Below are positions 8,585 through 16,802 of a DNA stretch of 64,000 nt, one piece after another. Under the pieces are notes generated by a model that worked only from the letters and a program-made list of their open reading frames with translations, was not told the DNA's origin and did no database searches. The stretch lies in NCBI GenBank assembly GCA_030041475.1, contig JASHNU010000012.1:48373-112372 (forward strand), read 5' to 3'. How positions within the stretch are numbered: the stretch's first letter is position 1; every line of letters starts with the position of its first letter. The position numbers and the translations under genes were made by a program. The stretch is from Candidatus Sulfotelmatobacter sp. GTDB lineage: Bacteria; Acidobacteriota; Terriglobia; Terriglobales; Acidobacteriaceae.

Positions 8585-8659
8585 GCGGGAGTAGTTCAGC
8601 GGTAGAACGCCAGCTTCCCAAGCTGGATGTCGCCGGTTCGATCCCGGTCTCCCGCTCCA
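8585..8659 (+). tRNA. tRNA-Gly (anticodon CCC)
   Basis: Cloverleaf seen by eye: acceptor GCGGGAG (8585-8591) pairs with CTCCCGC (8649-8655). The D arm contains GTTCAGCGGTAGAAC. The anticodon stem CCAGC/GCTGG holds loop TTCCCAA, giving anticodon CCC (reads GGG). The T arm has loop TTCGATC, and the discriminator is T8656. The CCA end (8657-8659) is encoded. It is 72 bases without CCA. Confidence 0.95.
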
Positions 8660-8872
8660 TCGTCCTACAACGTTAATCAGCGCGGAGGAGGAAATGCCCT
8701 GACGCGTTTCCGTCTCTCGGCCTATTCTCCCTCGCATCTGTTGTAAACGGATCGGCCTCCTCGGCTTTTGCTTCTTCTTCGCGTGCTGGCGCACATTCCT
8801 GACCCCGTTTTTCGATCCTCGCCTTGTTCTCATCCCCTGAAGTTACTTTGGTTTGCGCAGAACCGTAAAACC

Positions 8873-8886
8873 GTGATTCGGATCAC
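8873..8886. promoter_or_regulatory. Crp/Fnr-like palindrome upstream of tonB
   Basis: GTGA-TTCGGA-TCAC, which on the other strand reads GTGATCCGAATCAC. It is one of four matches in this window to GTGA-YYCSAA-TCAC, the geometry bound by Crp/Fnr-family proteins. It sits 141 bases before the tonB start. The rest of the 8660-9026 spacer shows no gene. Confidence 0.5.
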
Positions 8887-9026
8887 CGATAAACGTGACG
8901 TGGGCCATTTGCCCAGGGCTTGCCATCGCAGAAGATAAGTTACGGATAACAAGAGATGTGACCGCTGGGGCCACGTCTCGCTATAGCGCCGAGCCAAACC
9001 AGGCCGGCGGGTTGGGGAGGCTGCAA

Positions 9027-9914
9027 ATGAAAGGCACAATCGACATCCACGAACCGCCAGTAGGCGAAACAGAGGCTAAGCAAGCCCAACCGTCCAGCCG
9101 ACCTGCAGCCGCAGTGTTGCCACGGGCGGAACTCGTGATTGGGCCGAAACTGCCGCCACGGCCCATGTTTTCCGACAGCCTGCTGGAATTTGGACAACAG
9201 CGCAAGCGGAAGGCTTTGGCGACCACAACCTCGTTTATTGTGAATGTTTTGCTGGTCTCGGCATTGTTGATTACACCGCTGGTGTTTACTGAGACCCTGC
9301 CCAAAGCACAATTGTTGACCTTCCTGGTGGCGCCGCCACCCCCGCCGCCCCCGCCTCCTCCGGCCGCAGCGGAGCAGGTTCAGAGGGTAATCAAGCAGAT
9401 TCAGACGGATATGCTTTCGAGCGGGCAATTGCGCACACCCGCCAGGATTCCGCAGAAGGTCCAAATGATCAAGGAAGAAGAAGCGCCGCCTCCGATGCCT
9501 GCCACCGGTGGAGTAGTCGGAGGAGTCCCGGGAGGGATTCCGGGCGGGCAACTCGGAGGCGTGATCGGAGGTATCGTGAGCGCCACGTCGAGCATGGCCG
9601 CTGTCCCGAAACTGGCCCTGCCGCAACGGGTGCGCATTTCTCAGGGCGTGACCAAAGGCTTGCTCATTCATCGCGTCGAGCCGGTGTATCCACCGCTCGC
9701 CAGGGCGGCACGAGTGCAGGGTGAAGTCATCCTGACGGCGATCATCGACACCAACGGCGCCATCAAGAACCTGCAGTTGGTGAGCGGCCACCCCATGCTG
9801 GTGCCGGCGGCGATTAGTGCCGTCCAGCAATGGCGTTACAAACCGTACCTTTTGAACGGCCAACCGGTTGAGGTGGAGACCACCATTACGGTGATCTTCT
9901 CACTCACCACCTGA
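9027..9914 (+). CDS. Energy transducer TonB
   Basis: A 295-residue TonB. Its long cytoplasmic leader (~1-60) precedes a single membrane helix (~70-90, TTTSFIVNVLLVSALLITPL). Then come a Pro-rich stretch (ten consecutive Pro), a Gly-rich GGVPGGIPGG linker, and a complete TonB C-terminal domain (VEPVYPPLARAARVQGEV, LVSGHPMLVPAAISAVQQWRY). It carries proton-motive energy from ExbBD to outer-membrane receptors. The ATG at 9027 has GGGAGG seven bases upstream; an in-frame start at 8895 lacks one. No exbB/exbD is adjacent. Confidence 0.92.
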   Translation: MKGTIDIHEPPVGETEAKQAQPSSRPAAAVLPRAELVIGPKLPPRPMFSDSLLEFGQQRKRKALATTTSFIVNVLLVSALLITPLVFTETLPKAQLLTFLVAPPPPPPPPPPAAAEQVQRVIKQIQTDMLSSGQLRTPARIPQKVQMIKEEEAPPPMPATGGVVGGVPGGIPGGQLGGVIGGIVSATSSMAAVPKLALPQRVRISQGVTKGLLIHRVEPVYPPLARAARVQGEVILTAIIDTNGAIKNLQLVSGHPMLVPAAISAVQQWRYKPYLLNGQPVEVETTITVIFSLTT

Positions 9915-9950
9915 GATGGAAGGGCGCCAGCAGAGCGCCAGGAGTGAACT

Positions 9951-10442
9951 ATGGCTGCTGAATATACCTATCGCGTTTCGGCCTGGTGGACTTCAGGCCG
10001 CACGGGACTGGCCAAGTGCGAGTCCTCTCCCAACACGATTCATTTCTCCGAGGCCGCGGAACTGGGCGGCCTGCAGGGCCGCTGGACTCCGGAGCAATTG
10101 CTGCTTTGCGCCCTGGCCGGCTGCTTCACGACCACGTTTCACGAGGTGGCGCGCAGCGCCCATTTTGACTTCACCGATCTCGAGGTCGAGATCGAGGGCT
10201 GCGTGCGTCGCAGCCGGACAGCTGGCTGCAACTTCAGCGAAATTCTGATCCGTCCCCGCCTAACCGTACCGTTGGAGGAGCAGCGGGAAGCGGGGTTGGC
10301 ATTGCTGCGGCGGGCGAAAGCCGGATGCATGATTTCGCGCGCCATCACCGTCCCGCAGACGCTGGAACCGTCGGTGGAAGCCGGTAAGGTGCCGGTCGAG
10401 GGCTGGACCAGCCAGGACGCGGCTTTAAAGGTCGGGGTCTAA
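9951..10442 (+). CDS. OsmC/Ohr family protein
   Basis: A 163-residue member of the OsmC superfamily, thiol-dependent hydroperoxide reductases. The two family Cys are present: one in LLLCALAGCFTTTF (~58) and one in AKAGCMISRAI (~125). It is the first gene of what looks like a six-gene operon (9951-15189) leading into a ferredoxin-linked 2-oxoacid oxidoreductase, so it may protect oxygen-labile iron-sulfur enzymes from peroxides; that link is inference from position. Confidence 0.88.
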   Translation: MAAEYTYRVSAWWTSGRTGLAKCESSPNTIHFSEAAELGGLQGRWTPEQLLLCALAGCFTTTFHEVARSAHFDFTDLEVEIEGCVRRSRTAGCNFSEILIRPRLTVPLEEQREAGLALLRRAKAGCMISRAITVPQTLEPSVEAGKVPVEGWTSQDAALKVGV

Positions 10443-10474
10443 AGCCGCCCGCGTAGTAGCCGAAGGGGGTGAGT

Positions 10475-10945
10475 ATGATGTTCTCCTACAGATTGGTCCG
10501 CCTGATCGAATCCCATGCTGATGCGCTCGCCAATGGACTGGAGGAAAGAGTCCAAACCAGCCCGCAGGTGACCCATTTTCGCTGTATCCCGCCGCATGAG
10601 CTGCGGGAACGCGTGTACGAAATCTATCGCCACCTGGGCGAGTGGCTGCTGGGCAAGAATGAACTGGACATCGAACATCGTTACCGTGAGATCGGAGCGC
10701 GCCGTGCCGGCCAGAAGATCCCGCTCAGCGAGGTCATCCAGGCCGTCGTCCTGACCAAGGAAAACCTCTGGGAGTTCCTCAAGAGCGAAGCGGTTATGGA
10801 CCGCGCCGTGGAAATCATGGGCGAACTGGAACTTCTGCAGATGCTCGAGATGTTTTTCGACCGTGCCATTTACTATGCTTCTGTGGGGTATGAAGAGGCA
10901 GTTGCGCGCGCGGCGCAGGAAGAGGCTGAGCTGCGCGTCCGTTAA
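10475..10945 (+). CDS. RsbRD N-terminal-like domain protein
   Basis: A 156-residue all-helical protein resembling the N-terminal, non-haem globin-like sensor domain of RsbT co-antagonists (RsbRD_N). Supporting stretches are LVRLIESHADALANGLEERV, YEIYRHLGEWLLGK and IPLSEVIQAVVLTKENLWEFL. The C-terminal STAS domain of full-length RsbR is absent. AAGGGGG precedes the ATG at 10475; GTG 10469 and ATG 10478 are alternatives. It lies 33 bases after osmC and 12 before the CoA-transferase gene, so it is co-transcribed. A sensor or adaptor role in this operon is a guess. Confidence 0.75.
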   Translation: MMFSYRLVRLIESHADALANGLEERVQTSPQVTHFRCIPPHELRERVYEIYRHLGEWLLGKNELDIEHRYREIGARRAGQKIPLSEVIQAVVLTKENLWEFLKSEAVMDRAVEIMGELELLQMLEMFFDRAIYYASVGYEEAVARAAQEEAELRVR

Positions 10946-10957
10946 GGGGAAGAAGCA

Positions 10958-12322
10958 ATGTCGATGTCGTGGGAAATGGATTACAAGAGAAGGCTGAAGA
11001 CTGCCGACGAGGCGCTGCGTTGCGTGCAATCGGGGATGCGCGTATACATCCAGCCGGGCTGCGCCGAACCGGAGACACTGGTCGAGGCGCTGATGCGCCG
11101 GGCGCCCGATCTTTATGACGTGGAAATCGTGCACATGATGACCATGGGCTGCGCGCCCTACGTCGCCCCGGAAATGGCCGGCCACTTCCGGCATAACGCG
11201 ATGTTCATCGGCGGAAACGTGCGTGAGGCCATTAATGACGGCCGCGCCGACTACACTCCCATCTATCTGAGCGAAATCGAAGAACTGTTCGAGAGCGGGG
11301 CGATGCCGATCGACGTGGCGCTGATCGAGGTTTCTCCTCCCGACTCGCACGGCTTCTGCAGCTTTGGTGTGGGCGTGGATACGACCCTGACTGCCTCGCA
11401 ATGCGCGCAGTATGTCGTGGCCCAGATCAACGACAACATGCCGCGCACCTACGGCGACAGCTTCATTCATGTCAGTGACATTGATGCGTTTGTCGAGTCG
11501 TCGCGGCCGCTATGCGTCATGAAAAAGTCGATCGTCACCGACCTGCAGGTCGCCATCGCCCGCAACGTGGCCGGGCTGATTGAAGACGGGGCCGTCCTGC
11601 AGACTGGCATTGGAGGCATTCCGGATGCGGTATTGCCCCTGCTGGCCGACCGCAAAGATCTCGGAGTGCACAGCGAACTGGTTTCTGACGGCGCGATTCC
11701 GCTGATTGAAGCCGGCGTCATCACCGGCGCCCGCAAAAACTTCAAACCGCGCAAAATCATTCTGGGATTTGCCCTGGGAACCAAGCGGCTGTTCGATTTC
11801 ATGGACAACAATCCCATCTTCGAGTTTCACCCCACCGCCTACACCAACGATCCCATCCTGATTGCGCGCAACGACAACATGATCGCGATCAACTCCGCCC
11901 TGCAGGTCGATCTGACCGGCCAGGTCTGCTCGGACTCGATCGGCAACCAGTTCTACTCGGGCATTGGCGGGCAGGTGGACTTCCTGCGCGGGGCCTCGCA
12001 TTCGAAGGGCGGCAAGCCGATCATTGCAATCTCGTCGACGGCAAAGCAGGGAACCATCTCGCGGATTGTGCCTATGCTCGATCCCGGGGCGGGAGTCGTG
12101 ACTTCGCGCGGCCTGGTCCGCTACGTCGTCACCGAATACGGTGTGGCGTATCTGCACGGCAAGTCGATTCGCGAACGGGCCAAGGCTCTGATCGAGATCG
12201 CGCATCCCAAGTTTCGTGCAGAACTGTACGAGTACTGCGAAAAAACCAAGTGGTTGCAGCATCCCAAGCCGGAGTACTTGAAGGCACAAGCGGCTGCGAC
12301 GAGGTCAGCCGAATATGTCTAG
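10958..12322 (+). CDS. Acetyl-CoA hydrolase/CoA-transferase family protein
   Basis: A 454-residue type I CoA-transferase of the 4-hydroxybutyrate/acetate:succinyl-CoA transferase (Cat/Ach1) group. The catalytic Glu is expected in VHSELVSDG (~237). [30 protein letters not shown] and [13 protein letters not shown] near the C-terminus are typical. AAGGGGAAG precedes the ATG. It overlaps the ferredoxin gene by 8 bases. It probably swaps CoA between an acid and an acyl-CoA made or used by the neighbouring 2-oxoacid oxidoreductase; an ATP-free acetate or succinate exchange is possible. Confidence 0.9.
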   Translation: MSMSWEMDYKRRLKTADEALRCVQSGMRVYIQPGCAEPETLVEALMRRAPDLYDVEIVHMMTMGCAPYVAPEMAGHFRHNAMFIGGNVREAINDGRADYTPIYLSEIEELFESGAMPIDVALIEVSPPDSHGFCSFGVGVDTTLTASQCAQYVVAQINDNMPRTYGDSFIHVSDIDAFVESSRPLCVMKKSIVTDLQVAIARNVAGLIEDGAVLQTGIGGIPDAVLPLLADRKDLGVHSELVSDGAIPLIEAGVITGARKNFKPRKIILGFALGTKRLFDFMDNNPIFEFHPTAYTNDPILIARNDNMIAINSALQVDLTGQVCSDSIGNQFYSGIGGQVDFLRGASHSKGGKPIIAISSTAKQGTISRIVPMLDPGAGVVTSRGLVRYVVTEYGVAYLHGKSIRERAKALIEIAHPKFRAELYEYCEKTKWLQHPKPEYLKAQAAATRSAEYV

Positions 12323-12614
12323 CCCATCCAAAGCGGAAGCGGCGCGCGGCAACGTCACCGTCAATGTTGAGGAGTGCAAAGGATGCGGGCTGTGTGTGGA
12401 GTCGTGCCCGCCGAAGTGCCTGGAGCTGGCGCCGGAGCTGAGCGCCTACGGCGTGCACCCGGCGCGCTACATCGGGCACGACTGCACCGGATGCGGCATT
12501 TGTTTCTATTGCTGTCCGGAGCCGGGCGCGATCACGGTGTACCGGCGGCTCGCCCCGTACAAGCCCGTCGCTCCACGAGAAATTCCAGGAGAGCAACATG
12601 CGGCAACTTTGTAA
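12315..12614 (+). CDS. 2[4Fe-4S] ferredoxin subunit of 2-oxoacid oxidoreductase
   Basis: A 99-residue ferredoxin with two cluster motifs, [12 protein letters not shown] (~21-32) and [12 protein letters not shown] (~57-68), after a short unstructured N-terminus. It carries electrons from the TPP enzyme to free ferredoxin and corresponds to the delta subunit (KorD/VorD/PorD). It overlaps both neighbours (8 bases upstream, 17 downstream), which suggests translational coupling and a stoichiometric complex. Confidence 0.92.
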   Translation: MSSPSKAEAARGNVTVNVEECKGCGLCVESCPPKCLELAPELSAYGVHPARYIGHDCTGCGICFYCCPEPGAITVYRRLAPYKPVAPREIPGEQHAATL

Positions 12615-13650
12615 AGGCAACGTTGCGGTCATCAAGGGCGCAGTGCTGGCGGGTTGCCGGGCGTATTACGGCTACCCCATAACGCCGGCGAGCGAAGTCG
12701 CAGAAGCGGCGGCCCTGTACATTCCCGAGGTCGGCGGCACATTCGTGCAGGCTGAAAGCGAGACCGCCGCCATCAACATGGTTTATGGGGCGGCCTCGGC
12801 GGGAGTGCGCGCCATGTCGGCCTCCTCCGGCCCGGGACTCAGCCTGATGCAGGAGGGCATCTCCTATCTTGCCGGTTCCGAGCTGCCCTGCGTGATCGTT
12901 GATATCATGCGCGGAGGTCCCGGCCTCGGCAACATCGCCCCCGAGCAAAGCGACTACTTTGCCATGGTCAAGGGCGGAGGCCACGGCAACTATCGCAACA
13001 TCGTCGTTGCGCCAGCTTCGGTGCAGGAGATGGCCGACCTTACGATCCTTGCCTTCGAACTTGCTGACAAGTACCGCAATCCGGCCATCGTCCTGACCGA
13101 TGGTTTCGTTGGGCAAATGATGGAGCCGCTCAACCTTGAATACCGCGAAATCCTCGCCCCGCCAAAGCCGTGGGCGGTGCAGGGAACTGCGGGCACGCGC
13201 AAGAACATGATCAGCTCGATCGTGCTCGAACCCGATGAACTGGAAGAGCACCAGCGCCGCATGGAAGCGAAATATATCCGCTGCCAGCAGACCGAGACCC
13301 GCTGCGAAGAATACTGCACCGAGGACGCGGAATTGATTCTAGTGGGCTTCGGCATTGTTTCGCGCGTGCTGCGCTCGGCCGTGGACCAGGCGCGCAAGCA
13401 GGGAATCAAGGCGGGATTATTCCGGCCGATCACGTTATGGCCGTTCCCGTCGACGGAGTTGGCTGCTTGCTCGGCGCGGGCGGAGAAGATTCTGGTCGTT
13501 GAACTAAGCAACGGCCAGATGGTCGAAGATGTCCGCCTGGCGCTCAATGGAACGAAGCCCATCGACTTCTATGGGCGAGTCGGGGGCAATGTGCCGACCG
13601 TCGAGGAATTAGTGGTGAAGATTGAGGAGCAGATTCCAGCTTCGGTGTAA
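12598..13650 (+). CDS. 2-oxoacid:ferredoxin oxidoreductase, alpha subunit
   Basis: A 350-residue alpha subunit of the KorA/VorB type. The N-terminal pyrimidine-binding domain shows [16 protein letters not shown], the [19 protein letters not shown] stretch and [12 protein letters not shown]. The C-terminal domain has [19 protein letters not shown]. The gamma domain sometimes fused to alpha is not here but on the beta subunit downstream. With the ferredoxin and beta-gamma genes it oxidatively decarboxylates a 2-oxoacid to acyl-CoA and reduced ferredoxin. Which acid (2-oxoglutarate, branched-chain or pyruvate) cannot be told. Confidence 0.93.
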   Translation: MRQLCKGNVAVIKGAVLAGCRAYYGYPITPASEVAEAAALYIPEVGGTFVQAESETAAINMVYGAASAGVRAMSASSGPGLSLMQEGISYLAGSELPCVIVDIMRGGPGLGNIAPEQSDYFAMVKGGGHGNYRNIVVAPASVQEMADLTILAFELADKYRNPAIVLTDGFVGQMMEPLNLEYREILAPPKPWAVQGTAGTRKNMISSIVLEPDELEEHQRRMEAKYIRCQQTETRCEEYCTEDAELILVGFGIVSRVLRSAVDQARKQGIKAGLFRPITLWPFPSTELAACSARAEKILVVELSNGQMVEDVRLALNGTKPIDFYGRVGGNVPTVEELVVKIEEQIPASV

Positions 13651-13671
13651 TGGCCGGGCAGGGAGCTAGCT

Positions 13672-15189
13672 ATGGCATTGCAAGACACGATCCAAGTCGT
13701 CGAACCGGCGGAGGAACCCAAGGTGGCGACCGACAACTATGAAGTCGTGCATGAGAAGTCGAAACTGTTCTATCCGGAGTACGAGCGGAAGTCTGATCTC
13801 AAACATCAGACCCATTACTGTCCCGGCTGCGGCCACGGCGTCGTCCACAAGCTGATCGCCGAGGCGCTCGAAGACCTGGGCGTGCAGGACGAGACGATTC
13901 TGGTCAGCCCCGTGGGCTGCTCGGTCTTCGCCTACTACTATTTCGACGTCGGCAATGTGCAGGTGGCCCATGGCCGTGCCCCGGCGGCAGCGACCGGGCT
14001 GAAGCGCGCCTGCCCGGACAAGATCGTCATTGCCTACCAGGGAGACGGCGATCTGGCTGCGATCGGAACCGCGGAAATCGTGCACGCCGCCAATCGCGGC
14101 GAGAAGATCACGGTGTTCTTCGTCAACAATGCGATCTATGGCATGACTGGCGGGCAAATGGCGCCGACTACACTCGTGGGGCAGCGCAGCACGACATCGC
14201 CATGGGGCCGGCGTCCGGTCAACGAAGGGTTTCCGCTGCACGTGTGCGAACTGCTTTCTTCCCTTGAAGCCCCGGTCTACATCGAGCGCGTCGCCCTCTC
14301 AGACAACAAAAACATCATGAAAGCGCGGCGGGCAGTGCGCAAGGCGCTCGAGTTGCAAAAGAATGGCGCCGGCTTTACGTTCGTCGAAATTCTTTCTCCC
14401 TGCCCGACGATCTGGGGCAAGGATCCGGTGGAAGCGCGCAAGTGGGTAGGCGAGAAGATGATTCCTAACTTCCCGCTGAACGTCTATCGCGACCGCAAGG
14501 TGGAGATTCCCAACAATAACGCCCCGCCGCACAAGACGGTGGAGGAAATTGTCAGCGGGGAACGCAAGGCTGCGGCTGAAGGCATGGTGCCGGGCCGGCA
14601 GCATCACTTCCGCGAAATGGGCATCAAGATCGCCGGTTTCGGCGGGCAGGGTGTACTGCTGCTCGGCCAGCTACTGGCCGAGATGGGCATGCGCGAAGGT
14701 CTGGAAGTCAGCTGGCTGCCGTCTTACGGCCCGGAGATGCGTTCGGGCAGCGCCCATTGCCACGTCTGTCTGTCGAAAGAGCGAATCGGATCGCCGCTCC
14801 TTTCGCGCCCGGATGTTCTGATCGCGATGAATGAGATCTCGTTGCGCAAATTTGCTGCGCAAGTCGCGCCCGGCGGCACCATCCTCTACGGACGCGAGCG
14901 GTTGCCGGAAGATGTTCAGATCGAACACGCTCAGGTGATCTGCATCCCGGCGTCGGAAATCGCGGACAAGCTTGGGTCTGCCAAAGTGGCAAATGTGGTC
15001 ATGATGGGTGCTTTGCTCGAAGAGACGGAGTGCCTGTCATCCGCGACTGCGATGAAAGTGCTGGAGGCGAAGGTTAAGAATCCGGCGTTGCTCGAGCTGG
15101 ATCGTAAAGCTCTCGACGCCGGCCGCGTCTACATTGACCACACTGTCGCCGTCGGTGCCGTCACGCAGGCCGATGGCTTTGCTCAGTAA
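13672..15189 (+). CDS. 2-oxoacid:ferredoxin oxidoreductase, fused beta-gamma subunit
   Basis: A 505-residue fusion. Residues ~40-290 are the TPP-binding beta subunit: HYCPGCGHGVVHKL, the GDGDLAAIG metal/TPP motif and NNAIYGMTGGQ. Residues ~318-500 are the gamma subunit, starting with IKIAGFGGQGVLLLGQ and continuing with SYGPEMRSGSAHC. In most bacteria these are separate proteins, or gamma is joined to alpha. A charged linker (~285-318) separates the domains. It follows the alpha gene by 21 bases and ends the operon. Confidence 0.93.
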   Translation: MALQDTIQVVEPAEEPKVATDNYEVVHEKSKLFYPEYERKSDLKHQTHYCPGCGHGVVHKLIAEALEDLGVQDETILVSPVGCSVFAYYYFDVGNVQVAHGRAPAAATGLKRACPDKIVIAYQGDGDLAAIGTAEIVHAANRGEKITVFFVNNAIYGMTGGQMAPTTLVGQRSTTSPWGRRPVNEGFPLHVCELLSSLEAPVYIERVALSDNKNIMKARRAVRKALELQKNGAGFTFVEILSPCPTIWGKDPVEARKWVGEKMIPNFPLNVYRDRKVEIPNNNAPPHKTVEEIVSGERKAAAEGMVPGRQHHFREMGIKIAGFGGQGVLLLGQLLAEMGMREGLEVSWLPSYGPEMRSGSAHCHVCLSKERIGSPLLSRPDVLIAMNEISLRKFAAQVAPGGTILYGRERLPEDVQIEHAQVICIPASEIADKLGSAKVANVVMMGALLEETECLSSATAMKVLEAKVKNPALLELDRKALDAGRVYIDHTVAVGAVTQADGFAQ

Positions 15190-15287
15190 GTCGGCAGCAG
15201 TTGGGCCGCCTGCATCGTTAATTTTCGGAGAAATCTTGGTTCCTCCCAATTGACGAGGCGCCGGACGGCGTTTAAGCTGCCTTGCCT

Positions 15288-15515
15288 ATGAGCATAGAGA
15301 ATCTCGACCAGTTACGCCTCGCGTACAAAAGCGCAGTCGATGCCTGGGTGGACGCCATTCGCGCCGAAGAGGCTCTGGCTACGGAAGACCACTCGATGAC
15401 TGCGTGGGAGCGCTGGGACGCTGCTCACTTCCGCGAGCACGACGCCCATACTGAAGCCACCGCGGCACGCGAGGCCTACAAGGACGCTCTCCGGAGCGAA
15501 AATATCGGGATTTAG
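15288..15515 (+). CDS. Small acidic protein, unknown function
   Basis: A 75-residue protein, all-helical by composition, with many Ala, Glu, His and Trp (YKSAVDAWVDAIRAEEAL, WERWDAAHFREHDAHTEAT). I recognise no family. The ATG at 15288 has no good ribosome site, and a TTG six bases upstream is an alternative. It lies between the oxidoreductase operon and the stress-protein gene in the same direction. Amino-acid usage looks protein-like, but confidence is moderate. Confidence 0.5.
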   Translation: MSIENLDQLRLAYKSAVDAWVDAIRAEEALATEDHSMTAWERWDAAHFREHDAHTEATAAREAYKDALRSENIGI

Positions 15516-15614
15516 TGGGCATCTCAAGAGGTTTGCCGGTGGCCAGTACGGCCGCGCCATGGTCCTTATACCAGTCTGGCTATCTTCTTGAAAACAAGCT
15601 CCTGCCGGCGTTCC

Positions 15615-15628
15615 CGTGACTCCAATCA
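15615..15628. promoter_or_regulatory. Crp/Fnr-like palindrome upstream of the universal stress protein
   Basis: GTGA-CTCCAA-TCAC, followed by A, giving GTGA-N6-TCACA. It is 78 bases before the universal stress protein start. See the shared-motif finding. Confidence 0.55.
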
Positions 15629-15705
15629 CAAGACCCGGTGACACCGGCCATACCGAATGAAGACCGAAAATGCCATCCTCAAGCCGGGGAAGTGGGAGGT
15701 GTCCT

Positions 15706-16665
15706 ATGGCACCCGTGGAAGAAAAGAAAGTCACGACTCATGGGTCGCAGCCTGCCGGCTTTACGGTCAGGAATGTCCTGTTTGCCACCGATTTTTCACC
15801 AATTTCTGAAGCAGCCTTGCCTTATGCGACGGCCATCTGCCGGCGCTTTGGCAGCACTCTGCATGCGGCGCACATTCTCTCCGATACCACGCTGCTGATG
15901 GCAACCGGAGGAGTCGACTACGTCAGTATGGGTACGATTTACGACTCCGCACATTTCGATGCGAAGGAGAAGCTAGAACAGATATCGGTGCGATGTGAAG
16001 GGATCACGCACCGCAACCACGTTGGTCACGGCCCGGTATGGTCGTGCCTCGAGGGCATCATTCAGCAAAATGAGGTTGATCTCATCGTAGTGGGCACGCA
16101 TGGCCGTACTGGATTTGGCCGACTGCTCCTGGGTTCGGTGGCGGAGAGCATCCTTCGCCGTGCGCCATGCCCGGTGCTGACCGTGGGTCCGAAGGTCTCG
16201 GGTCGGGCCAAGTTGCCTACGCTTCCCGTCGACCGGCGAGACCTCGCTCCGCCCGAGCTGGAGCTGCAACAGCTGCTGTTTGCCACGAATTTCGAGCCCA
16301 ACGCGGCGGCCAACGCAAAGGCAGTGGTGTCTCTGGCCGAGTCGTTTGAGTCACGGCTGACATTGCTACACGTGATCGAGGACTACACCCAGTTGGGGAG
16401 CCGCCCGGGGCCGATCGAGGATGCCGTTGGACGCTTGCGGGATCTGATTCCAAAGGAAGCTGCACTGCAGTATGCACCTGAGACGGTGGTCGAATTTGGC
16501 CGCGCGGCTGAGCAGATCCTCAGAATGGCATCGGAGCGCGAAGCCGACCTGATTGTGCTCGGCGCGCGCCCAGCGGCGGAAGTTGGCACCACGCACCTGC
16601 CGTGGTCGACCGCGCGTCACGTGATTGCCGGCGCGCATTGTCCAGTGCTCACGTTGCGCGGCTGA
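15706..16665 (+). CDS. Universal stress protein, tandem UspA domains
   Basis: A 319-residue protein with two UspA domains (~18-165 and ~185-318). The first ends in the ATP-binding signature VVGTHGRTGFGRLLLGSVAES, so it should bind ATP. The second has LGARPAAEVGTTHLPWSTARHV, which lacks the full G-2X-G-9X-G(S/T) motif and is probably a degenerate partner. GGGAGGT precedes the ATG at 15706, favouring it over 15670. Such proteins respond to starvation, oxygen limitation and oxidative stress. A Crp/Fnr-like palindrome lies 78 bases upstream. Confidence 0.92.
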   Translation: MAPVEEKKVTTHGSQPAGFTVRNVLFATDFSPISEAALPYATAICRRFGSTLHAAHILSDTTLLMATGGVDYVSMGTIYDSAHFDAKEKLEQISVRCEGITHRNHVGHGPVWSCLEGIIQQNEVDLIVVGTHGRTGFGRLLLGSVAESILRRAPCPVLTVGPKVSGRAKLPTLPVDRRDLAPPELELQQLLFATNFEPNAAANAKAVVSLAESFESRLTLLHVIEDYTQLGSRPGPIEDAVGRLRDLIPKEAALQYAPETVVEFGRAAEQILRMASEREADLIVLGARPAAEVGTTHLPWSTARHVIAGAHCPVLTLRG

Positions 16666-16802
16666 TGCGCAGCAAGAAGAGAAGTTGGCCAGCCCACACG
16701 GTGGCCTAGAGCGAGACGCGCCTGCGCACGGTCCGGTCAGGTGGAATCAGCGCTCCTCTAGGTCTTACAATCACAACGGTCGTCTTCGATTCTGACGGGG
16801 CT

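Noticed and set aside
10439..11470. Minus-strand frame of 343 codons opposite the RsbRD-N and CoA-transferase genes
   Set aside because: Covers parts of two recognised genes on the other strand; no ribosome site or domain.
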